The position numbers were made by a program, and so were the translations under genes. A DNA stretch of 11,173 nucleotides, from the NCBI GenBank assembly GCA_027623845.1, contig JAQBUJ010000052.1, forward strand, positions 1 to 11,173, read 5' to 3'. The DNA is from Pseudomonadota bacterium (GTDB lineage Bacteria > Pseudomonadota > Alphaproteobacteria > Thalassobaculales > Thalassobaculaceae). The notes under the pieces are model-generated. The model did no database searches and was not told the origin of the DNA. It worked only from the letters and a program-made list of their open reading frames with translations. This document shows, one piece after another, positions 1 to 5,615 of this stretch (position 1 is its first letter; each line of letters starts with the position of its first letter).

Positions 1-163
1 ATGTTCCAGATCCTCTCTGCATATCAAAAGGATCTCGAGGGATTCAGACTTCTCAATTCATGTCACGCGAAAATTCACCCGATTGCCCTGACCAATCCAC
101 CGCGATCACTATCACTGGGCGTCATTTGGTGTAGTTTGTCGCCGTTGAAAACCACCATGCGTT

Positions 164-168
164 GGAGA
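164..168 (+). promoter_or_regulatory. Ribosome binding site deciding the dehydrogenase start
   Basis: GGAGA lies 6 nt before the ATG at 175. This supports ATG 175 over the in-frame ATG at 157 and over any start further upstream. Confidence 0.7.
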
Positions 169-174
169 AATATC

Positions 175-1251
175 ATGCGGCAATACCGCATCGCCGCCGT
201 TCCCGGAGACGGGATCGGGACCGAGGTCATTCAGGCTGGTTTGGAAGTGCTCCAGGCCTTGGCGGCGCGGGACGGCGGTTTCGCGTTGGCGATCGAGAGT
301 TTCGATTGGGGCACCGATTACTATCTTGAGCATGGCCGGATGATGCCCGAGGACGGGCTGGAGACCCTGAAACCCTTCGATGCGATCTATTTCGGCTCCG
401 CCGGCGATCCCAGGGTAGCGGATCACATCTCGCTTTGGGGGTTACGGTTGGCGATCTGTCAGCCGTTCGATCAATACGCCAATGTTCGGCCCTCGCGGCT
501 GTTGCCGGGGATCAGTGGGCCGCTGCGCGACGTTGGACCGGACGATCTCGACTGGGTGATCGTGCGCGAGAATACCGAGGGCGAGTATGCCGGCGCCGGC
601 GGCCGGGTACACCGCGGCCATCCCGAAGAGGTCGGCATGGACGTGACCGTGTTCACCCGCACCGGCGTCGAGCGCATTCAGCGCTTCGCCTTGGAACTGG
701 CCCGCACCCGCCCGGCGAAGCATCTGACCATGGTCACCAAGTCGAACGCGCAACGCCATGGGATGGTGATGTGGGACGACCTCTTCGAGGAGATCAAGGG
801 TGACTACCCGGACGTCGAAACCGACAAGATGCTGGTCGATGCGATGACCACGCGGATGGTGCTGGACCCCAGATCCATCGATGTGGTGGTGGCGACCAAC
901 CTGCATGCCGATATCCTCAGCGACCTGGCCGCGGCTCTCTCCGGCAGCATGGGCCTGGCGCCGACCGGCAACCTGAACCCGGAGCGGAAGTACCCCTCGA
1001 TGTTCGAGCCGATCCATGGCTCGGCCTTCGATATCATGGGCAAGGGGATCGCTAATCCCATCGGCGCCTTTTGGTCGGCCTCGATGATGCTGGAGCATGT
1101 CGGTGAGCCGGTTGCCGCCGCCGCGCTGATGGACGCGATCGAGCGCTTCGCGGCAAACGGCAAGGCAATGCCGCGAGACCTTGGCGGCGAGGCCACGACG
1201 CGCGACGTAACCGATGCGATCATCGCCCTGATCGAAGGGCGAAACGTCTGA
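175..1251 (+). CDS. Tartrate/D-malate dehydrogenase-like beta-decarboxylating dehydrogenase
   Basis: This 358-residue protein belongs to the isocitrate/isopropylmalate dehydrogenase superfamily, nearest in pattern to tartrate dehydrogenase/D-malate dehydrogenase (TtuC/DmlA type). Those are cytosolic, NAD- and divalent-metal-dependent enzymes that oxidise and decarboxylate 2-hydroxy acids. Visible family motifs are the N-terminal PGDGIG (10-15), DHISLWG (83-89), FDQYANVRP (98-106), RENTEGEYAG (131-140), the TKSN lysine (K189), metal-ligand aspartates D222, D246 and D250, EPIHGSA (279-285) and GIANP (291-295). The start at 175 is chosen because GGAGA (164-168) lies 6 nt upstream and the family begins right before PGDGIG; an in-frame extension to base 1 has no family similarity. 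Oddity: the arginine ten residues before the R of NVRP, a substrate carboxylate ligand in IPMDH and DmlA, is Cys95. The true substrate may therefore differ from tartrate or malate. It converges on the universal stress gene with a 14-nt gap. Confidence 0.9.
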   Translation: MRQYRIAAVPGDGIGTEVIQAGLEVLQALAARDGGFALAIESFDWGTDYYLEHGRMMPEDGLETLKPFDAIYFGSAGDPRVADHISLWGLRLAICQPFDQYANVRPSRLLPGISGPLRDVGPDDLDWVIVRENTEGEYAGAGGRVHRGHPEEVGMDVTVFTRTGVERIQRFALELARTRPAKHLTMVTKSNAQRHGMVMWDDLFEEIKGDYPDVETDKMLVDAMTTRMVLDPRSIDVVVATNLHADILSDLAAALSGSMGLAPTGNLNPERKYPSMFEPIHGSAFDIMGKGIANPIGAFWSASMMLEHVGEPVAAAALMDAIERFAANGKAMPRDLGGEATTRDVTDAIIALIEGRNV

Positions 1252-1265
1252 TCGCGGCGCCGTCG

Positions 1266-1775
1266 TCAGGTCAGGGCGTCGATTTGCTCGTGGCTTAGGT
1301 TGCCGGGGACGATGGTGACCGGGATGCGGATGGTGTTGGCCCCTTTACCGGCCAGGTAACTGACCAGTGGTCCGGGGCCTTCCTTGCCGGTGCTCGCCGC
1401 GAGGACCAGGATCGAGATTGTCGGTTCCTCGTCGATCAGCGCCATCAGCTCGCGCACGATTGGCCCGGAACGGACATACAACGCCGGGATCTGGTCGGAG
1501 ATTTCAACGACTTCGCTGGCCAGTTCGTTGAGTCGCTTCTCTGCCGCTTCGCGGGCTTCGTCCTCCATCAATTCGCCGACACCGGCCCAGTGATGAAAAT
1601 CCGCCGGCTCGATATCGCGGAACAGCGCGACTCGCCCACCGCTGTTCTTCGCCCGAAGCGCCGCGAAGCGCAACGCGATCCGCATTTCGTCGGAATCGTC
1701 CACGACCACCAGGAAAACCCGGTGATGGGTTGGGTCAAATTGGCTATCTGAGCCAGGCGATGATGTTTCTGACAT
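1266..1775 (-). CDS. Universal stress protein (UspA family)
   Basis: A 169-residue single-domain protein with the Usp fold pattern. It has an opening beta strand VFLVVVDDSDE (20-30) with the conserved aspartate, a central helix-rich section, a hydrophobic strand SILVLAAST (121-129), and a C-terminal strand PVTIVPG. The ATP-type motif G-x2-G-x9-G is present as G130, G133 and G143, but the following residue is Lys rather than the usual Ser/Thr. ATP binding is therefore plausible but not certain. ATG 1775 is preferred over an upstream in-frame TTG at 1799 because an AGGA lies about 4 nt before it. It is the last gene of a minus-strand run, 36 nt after the TIGR02186 gene, and probably shares its transcript. 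Usp proteins are cytoplasmic and have general stress or persistence roles; the specific role here is not visible. Confidence 0.87.
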   Translation of the reverse strand: MSETSSPGSDSQFDPTHHRVFLVVVDDSDEMRIALRFAALRAKNSGGRVALFRDIEPADFHHWAGVGELMEDEAREAAEKRLNELASEVVEISDQIPALYVRSGPIVRELMALIDEEPTISILVLAASTGKEGPGPLVSYLAGKGANTIRIPVTIVPGNLSHEQIDALT

Positions 1776-1811
1776 GCTGTCCTGTAGTCTATAGCCCAAA
1801 CCTCTCGGGCT

Positions 1812-2570
1812 CTAGACCTTACGAAAGATCACGCCGCCAAGCCAGCCGGCAAAGACCGCGATGACGATTGCCGCGATTCCATAAAACGCCGATTGGCGAT
1901 GCGCGAAATTGTAGACCTCGGCGCCAACGCCCACTTTTTCGACCAGGATCGGCGTGCTGACGGATTGCACCGCACTGCCTTCGTGGAACAAATAAACCGA
2001 AGCGGTATAGGTTCCGGTCGCCATGTTCGCCGGAAAGTGAATGCCGGTGCGGAACAGGCGGTTCGACAGCACGGTGATTTCGCCCGGCTCGCGGCTGAAT
2101 AATCCGTCGTTCTGCTTGTTGCGGATCAAGGCTGCGCGAAATGTCGCCAACTCCTCGGCCGGTCTGCCGCGGTCGGCGATGGAAACGGTAACGGCGATGT
2201 TCTCTGCGCCGATCTGTTGGTTTTCCCGCACATCCGGCGTGGCGATCTCACTCAACGGGCGGGTCGAGGCAACGGCGTAGAAATTTGGCACACCTTCGAA
2301 CCGAATGGTCCGCGCGTTCACCCAAATGCCGGCGATACGCTGCTTATTGCGGACCACGACGTCTTCCGGCGGCCCGGTGATAACCACGACGATATCGCCT
2401 TCGCCGTCGACCGCGCCGAACATAAGAACCTCGGCGCCGGTGAATCCGGTGGTGATCGCCACGTGATGTCTGGACAGATCGGCGACCAGCGCCTGGCCAT
2501 GGGCGGTGGCGGCGAACGCACTGACCAGCGTCGTGACGAGAAGCAGAAGGCTGATGGATGTCGCTCTCAT
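1812..2570 (-). CDS. TIGR02186/Alph_Pro_TM family membrane-anchored periplasmic protein
   Basis: A 252-residue protein matching what is known of the alphaproteobacterial TIGR02186 family (Pfam Alph_Pro_TM, function unknown). It has an N-terminal signal peptide (hydrophobic stretch about 7-21, likely cleavage after AHGQA, 23-27), a mostly beta-rich extracytoplasmic domain containing VVVITGPPEDVVVRNK (61-76) and TGTYTASVYLF (185-195), and one C-terminal transmembrane helix (about 228-248) with a short RKV cytoplasmic tail. The expected topology is therefore a large periplasmic domain on a C-terminal anchor. ATG 2570 is chosen because GAGGA (2578-2582) lies 7 nt upstream and overlaps the TGA stop of the tauE/safE-like gene, so translation is probably coupled. 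This family is commonly found next to TauE/SafE permeases, as here, which suggests a shared transport or sensing role. No catalytic motif is recognisable. Confidence 0.85.
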   Translation of the reverse strand: MRATSISLLLLVTTLVSAFAATAHGQALVADLSRHHVAITTGFTGAEVLMFGAVDGEGDIVVVITGPPEDVVVRNKQRIAGIWVNARTIRFEGVPNFYAVASTRPLSEIATPDVRENQQIGAENIAVTVSIADRGRPAEELATFRAALIRNKQNDGLFSREPGEITVLSNRLFRTGIHFPANMATGTYTASVYLFHEGSAVQSVSTPILVEKVGVGAEVYNFAHRQSAFYGIAAIVIAVFAGWLGGVIFRKV

Positions 2571-2577
2571 GCCGCCA

Positions 2578-2582
2578 TCCTC
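2578..2582 (-). promoter_or_regulatory. Ribosome binding site overlapping the upstream stop codon
   Basis: On the minus strand GAGGA shares bases with the TGA stop (2581-2583) of the permease gene and lies 7 nt before the ATG of the TIGR02186 gene. This arrangement favours translational coupling and fixes the start at 2570. Confidence 0.65.
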
Positions 2583-3501
2583 AATGCACGGCAAGGCGGG
2601 CGATGGAATACAGATCATCGGGCGTGACGATCAGATCGTAGGCGATCTTGACGCAAACCCCGATCACCATGACGGCCAGCAGCCCCCGCAGCTGTTCGCC
2701 CTTCAATCGGACGCTGTATTTGCTACCGAATTGAGCCCCGACGACCGCGCCCGCCAGCAGCAATATCGCTAGCAGCACGTCCACGGTCTGGGTGGAAATG
2801 GCTTGCAGGAAAGTGACGTTGGCGGTGACGAAGATGATTTGAAACAGGGACGTGCCGATCACCACCGACGTTGGCATGCCGAGCAGATAGATCATCGCCG
2901 GCACCATGATGAAGCCACCGCCGACCCCCATCAGCGCCGAAAGCACGCCAACAACCGCACCAATGCTGAACGGCAGGATCGCGCTGATGTAAAGTTTGGA
3001 ACGGCGAAACCGCATTTTCAGCGGTAGGCCGTGCAGCCAGTTGTGCTGATGAAGTTTGCCGCGGCGGGCGCTGACTGAACGGGCGCGCAGCATGGTTCGC
3101 ACGCTTTCCACCAGCATCAGGCCGCCGATAATGCCGAGAAACACCACATAGCAGAGCTTGATGGCGAGATCGATCTGGCCCAGCGACTGTAGAAACTTGA
3201 ACAACAAAACGCCGAGCGATGAGCCGACGATGCCGCCGGAGAGCAACACCGCCCCCATTTTGAAATCGACATTGCCGCGTCGCCAATGCGCGATCACGCC
3301 GGAAACCGAACTGGCGACAATCTGATTGGCCTCGGTACCGACAGCAACCGGGGCCGGGACACCGATAAAGATTAACAATGGGGTCATGAGAAACCCGCCG
3401 CCGACGCCGAAAAGGCCCGAAAGAAAGCCGATCGCCCCGCCCATCGCGAGGATGAGGAAGATATTGACTGACATCTCCGCGATCGGCAGATAGATGTACA
3501 T
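2581..3501 (-). CDS. TauE/SafE family sulfite/organosulfonate exporter-like permease
   Basis: A 306-residue polytopic inner-membrane protein. It shows the duplicated TauE/SafE architecture: the first half has FGVGGGFLMTPLL (31-43) and the second half the matching MGVGGGFIMVPAM (191-203), followed by IGTSLFQIIF (215-224). About eight hydrophobic segments are visible, with a basic loop around residues 136-168 separating the halves. Family members export sulfite, sulfoacetate or related sulfur anions, but substrates vary and cannot be read from sequence. The start at 3501 (MYIYLPIAEMS) is preferred to an in-frame TTG at 3555: related proteins begin at this motif and AAGG sits 4 nt upstream. It is followed by a coupled TIGR02186 gene and preceded by a rhodanese gene, which favours a role in sulfur compound handling. 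Confidence 0.9.
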   Translation of the reverse strand: MYIYLPIAEMSVNIFLILAMGGAIGFLSGLFGVGGGFLMTPLLIFIGVPAPVAVGTEANQIVASSVSGVIAHWRRGNVDFKMGAVLLSGGIVGSSLGVLLFKFLQSLGQIDLAIKLCYVVFLGIIGGLMLVESVRTMLRARSVSARRGKLHQHNWLHGLPLKMRFRRSKLYISAILPFSIGAVVGVLSALMGVGGGFIMVPAMIYLLGMPTSVVIGTSLFQIIFVTANVTFLQAISTQTVDVLLAILLLAGAVVGAQFGSKYSVRLKGEQLRGLLAVMVIGVCVKIAYDLIVTPDDLYSIARLAVH

Positions 3502-3582
3502 ATGACCTTGTTCGGTCGGTAGGAGCCAGGGGCCGATGACCGTTCCCAGCCCCAACCAAGGGCACGCAACGTCAGCGGATTC

Positions 3583-3611
3583 AATATCTTATATATAGAG
3601 CTTCGAGTCAC
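3583..3611 (-). promoter_or_regulatory. Candidate promoter of the TauE/SafE operon
   Basis: Read on the minus strand, GTGACT (3611-3606) and GATATT (3588-3583) are separated by 17 nt; each matches the sigma70 hexamers at 4 of 6 positions. The -10 lies in an AT-only island (3583-3597) that is conspicuous in this GC-rich DNA. The predicted 5' leader is about 75 nt. The position between the rhodanese stop and the permease start suggests the permease operon can be transcribed independently of rhodanese. Confidence 0.35.
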
Positions 3612-3636
3612 ACCGCCATGCTTGTTTGATCAAATC

Positions 3637-3672
3637 GCGGGAAAATCAGCCATTTCCCGGCTGAATTTTTCC
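3637..3672. repeat. Overlapping inverted repeats at the rhodanese stop codon (possible weak terminator)
   Basis: Two mutually exclusive hairpins can be drawn. One pairs CGGGAAA (about 3638-3644) with TTTCCCG (about 3653-3659) across an 8-nt loop holding the rhodanese stop codon. The other pairs TCAGCC with GGCTGA and is flanked by AAAA and TTTT runs. On the minus strand neither is followed by a clean U-tract, so efficient termination is uncertain; partial attenuation between rhodanese and the permease is possible. Confidence 0.3.
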
Positions 3673-3984
3673 GCCGGCGGCCTTCCAAGCCAATATTCCA
3701 CCTTCAAGTCGGTGAATGGCGCCTTGGAAACCGGCGGCTCGCAGGATCTGGGAGGCCATGCCGCAACGCACGCCGCTCTTGCAATGAAACACCAAATGCC
3801 GCTCGGAACCGGTGTCCACCGCGCCTGGGTCGAAGCTCGATAGCGGGACCAGGGTCGATCCGGCGATGCGTTCGGCGGCGAACTCGGCCTGCTCCCGAAC
3901 GTCATAAAGATCGACCTCGCCAGCATCCAGCCAGGCGGTCAGGGTGGCGACATCGATCATCGCTGTTTCGTTCGGTCCGGTCAT
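3646..3984 (-). CDS. Single-domain rhodanese-like sulfurtransferase
   Basis: A 112-residue single rhodanese domain without a signal peptide, so probably cytoplasmic. It has the CH2A-type LYDVREQAEF (27-36), the active-site loop HCKSGVRC (67-74) with catalytic Cys68 and the substrate-stabilising Arg73, and the C-terminal LEGGILAWKAAG (93-104). Such proteins (GlpE/PspE-like) carry sulfane sulfur as a cysteine persulfide and transfer it to cyanide, thioredoxin or other acceptors. ATG 3984 is chosen because GGAG lies 6 nt upstream; the in-frame TTG at 4005 has weaker context. The gene precedes the TauE/SafE permease on the same strand, 144 nt apart, and diverges from the PilZ gene. An inverted repeat overlaps its stop codon. 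Confidence 0.92.
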   Translation of the reverse strand: MTGPNETAMIDVATLTAWLDAGEVDLYDVREQAEFAAERIAGSTLVPLSSFDPGAVDTGSERHLVFHCKSGVRCGMASQILRAAGFQGAIHRLEGGILAWKAAGGKIQPGNG

Positions 3985-4062
3985 CGAAAACTCCGAGGCA
4001 AGCAAGAGGGGCGGGCGCGGACCATGACTTCAGTATCCGAAGCAATCAAGAAATTTGAGTGG

Positions 4063-4075
4063 AAGGGGGCCCCTT
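4063..4075. repeat. Short perfect inverted repeat in the rhodanese/pilZ divergent gap
   Basis: AAGGGG and CCCCTT flank a single G, forming a 13-bp near-palindrome. It lies in the 220-bp gap between the divergent rhodanese and PilZ genes. It could be an operator or chance in GC-rich DNA. Confidence 0.3.
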
Positions 4076-4122
4076 GGCGGCGATTTCGGGCTGCCGGTCG
4101 GGCGGGGCTGGCCTACATTCAA

Positions 4123-4145
4123 CGGCGGAGGTCGACCGACCGCCG
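4123..4145. repeat. Imperfect palindrome upstream of the PilZ gene
   Basis: CGGCGG-A-GGTC on the left mirrors GACC-GA-CCGCCG on the right, centred on the palindrome GGTCGACC. It lies about 60-80 bp before the PilZ start and just upstream of a TATATT (4156-4161) that could be a -10 element. An operator function is possible; nothing identifies the regulator. Confidence 0.35.
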
Positions 4146-4204
4146 AAGATCAGGGTATATTCAGCGCGCGCGACACGGTCGTGGGCGAGACGAACGAGTT
4201 CGGC

Positions 4205-4540
4205 ATGATTAAATTTCTTAAAAATATCCTCGGTCTGGGCCACCCGGAAAATCGACGCAAATACGATCGTTATCCGATCGTGACGCCGATTGAGGTGACC
4301 GTCGACGGCGAAAACTTTCAGTGCGAGGTCGAGAATGTCTCGGCCGGTGGATTGCGATTGACGCCGGCCCTGGACGCGGAAGTCGGCGCCACCGTCACCA
4401 TCCTGTATCCCAAATCCGGACTGAGCTTGGAGGCAACCGTGGTCGGTAGCGACGGTTCGGGCACCCGGGCGCGCTTTCTTTCCGATGATGCCGGAACCGT
4501 GGTCTCGATCTGGGTGCGGATGCTGAACGAGGAGGCCTAG
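4205..4540 (+). CDS. Stand-alone PilZ domain protein
   Basis: A 111-residue cytoplasmic protein consisting of little more than one PilZ domain. Both halves of the c-di-GMP binding signature are present: RxxxR as R18-K-Y-D-R22 and [D/N]xSxxG as N44-V-S46-A-G-G49. A beta-barrel pattern follows to the C-terminus. Single-domain PilZ proteins act as c-di-GMP-responsive adaptors for motility, polysaccharide or envelope enzymes; the partner here is unknown. ATG 4205 is preferred because the basic amphipathic N-terminus MIKFLKNILG is typical of such proteins and the open frame upstream to 4055 is compositionally non-coding. No convincing Shine-Dalgarno sequence precedes it. A GT9 gene follows 55 nt downstream on the same strand. 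Confidence 0.85.
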   Translation: MIKFLKNILGLGHPENRRKYDRYPIVTPIEVTVDGENFQCEVENVSAGGLRLTPALDAEVGATVTILYPKSGLSLEATVVGSDGSGTRARFLSDDAGTVVSIWVRMLNEEA

Positions 4541-4583
4541 GGATCTTCAATGGTTCGGGCTTTCGTAAGGTCGTCCGGCTGCC

Positions 4584-4589
4584 TATAAC
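4584..4589 (+). promoter_or_regulatory. Candidate -10 element of a leaderless GT9 transcript
   Basis: TATAAC (5 of 6 matches to TATAAT) ends 6 nt before the ATG at 4596, so transcription would start at or next to the A of the start codon. No Shine-Dalgarno sequence precedes this ATG. The -35 region (about 4561-4566) is a poor match, which lowers confidence. Confidence 0.3.
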
Positions 4590-4595
4590 GGCGCA

Positions 4596-5585
4596 ATGCG
4601 TATCCTCTTCATCACCGCCAACCGCCTGGGCGACGCGATTCTTTCGACCGGATTGCTGCATCATTTAGTCCAGCAGTACCCCGAAGCGCGTTTCACCGTC
4701 GCTTGCGGACCGGTTGCCGCGTCCTTATTCGAGGCCGTGCCGCGGCTGGAAACGCTGATAAAAATGCGCAAGGGTCCTTGGCTGGCGCATTGGCGCTCAC
4801 TGCTCGGGGCGACAATCACAAAACGCTGGTTCATGGTCGTCGATGTTCGTGGGTCGGCCACGGCCTATGTGCTGCGAGCCAACCGCCGCCATGTCTACAC
4901 ACGCCGTGACGGCGATGCCCATCGGGTCGAGGATCTGCGTCACACGCTTGGCCTCCAAGCCCCTGCCGGACCGCATATTTGGCTTGGATCGGAGCATCAT
5001 GCGATCGCCGATCGGGTGTTGGGCGCCGCGTCGGACCGACCGCTTCTGATGCTCGGGCCGACGGCGAACTGGGACGCCAAGGTTTGGCCGGCCGATCGGT
5101 TCGCGGCGCTGGCCAAGGCCCTGACCGCGCCGGACGGAGCGCTTGCCAATGCCAGGATCGCCGTGGTCGGCGGACCGGGTGAACGCGATGTCGCAGCGCC
5201 GGTTCTGAACGCGATTCCGACCGAGGACCTTGTCGATCTGATGGAGGCCCCGGTGCTTGATACCGCCGCCGTTGCGGCGCGGGCCTCGCTTTATATTGGT
5301 AACGATAGTGGTTTGATGCATCTGGCGGCGGCGACCGGTGTGCCGACCCTGGGTCTTTTCGGCCCGACCCGAGATGAGAATTATGCGCCCTGGGGCCGGT
5401 GTTCCGCCGTGGTCCGCACCGAGCGGACGTTTGACGAGCTTCGGTCTGACCCGAATTATCGTCCGCGTCCGGATGGCAGTCTGATGGATGGTCTTGAGGT
5501 TGACGCCGTGGTCGAGGCGGCAACGGCGTTGCTAGAGCGCAGCCGGCTTGATCGCGATCCCAAAGCGCTGCAGACCCAACCGTAA
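4596..5585 (+). CDS. Glycosyltransferase family 9 (ADP-heptose:LPS heptosyltransferase-like)
   Basis: A 329-residue GT-B enzyme of family GT9. The N-terminus MRILFITANRLGDAILSTG has the GD pair (G12, D13) at the position of the catalytic aspartate of WaaC. The C-terminal nucleotide-sugar site is clear as GNDSGLMHLAAATGVP (235-250) followed by TLGLFGPT (251-258). Length fits GT9 enzymes, which transfer heptose or related sugars to LPS inner core or similar acceptors at the cytoplasmic face of the inner membrane. The exact sugar is not readable from sequence. It follows the PilZ gene by 55 nt and converges with another GT9 gene across 30 nt. The start is unambiguous by homology, although there is no Shine-Dalgarno sequence; a TATAAC placed for leaderless transcription precedes it. 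Confidence 0.9.
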   Translation: MRILFITANRLGDAILSTGLLHHLVQQYPEARFTVACGPVAASLFEAVPRLETLIKMRKGPWLAHWRSLLGATITKRWFMVVDVRGSATAYVLRANRRHVYTRRDGDAHRVEDLRHTLGLQAPAGPHIWLGSEHHAIADRVLGAASDRPLLMLGPTANWDAKVWPADRFAALAKALTAPDGALANARIAVVGGPGERDVAAPVLNAIPTEDLVDLMEAPVLDTAAVAARASLYIGNDSGLMHLAAATGVPTLGLFGPTRDENYAPWGRCSAVVRTERTFDELRSDPNYRPRPDGSLMDGLEVDAVVEAATALLERSRLDRDPKALQTQP

Positions 5586-5615
5586 AACCGCCTCGTTCTT
5601 ATCGGGGTCGCCCCA

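Noticed and set aside
1..174. In-frame 58-codon N-terminal extension of the dehydrogenase from ATG 1
   Set aside because: The predicted residues have no family similarity, the DNA is less GC3-biased than the gene, and a proper ribosome site precedes ATG 175. A tandem ATCACT (105-116) is noted in this leader, but no operator could be named.
435..803. Overlapping and antisense open frames within the dehydrogenase (also 442-1098 and 804-1223)
   Set aside because: They are arginine- or proline-rich shadows of a clearly conserved gene, a normal effect of GC-rich codon bias.
4055..4204. 50-residue N-terminal extension of the PilZ protein
   Set aside because: The extension is glycine-rich non-coding-like sequence that would read through the palindrome; MIKFLKNILG is a typical natural start.
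4024..4212. 62-codon open frame overlapping the PilZ start
   Set aside because: It begins plausibly but becomes a run of arginines with no domain or hydrophobic pattern, and ribosome site spacing is poor. Best read as non-coding.
5604..5614. GGGG-TCG-CCCC hairpin between the two convergent GT9 genes as a bidirectional terminator
   Set aside because: The stem is only 4 bp with no adjacent T-run on either side, so it is too weak to call.
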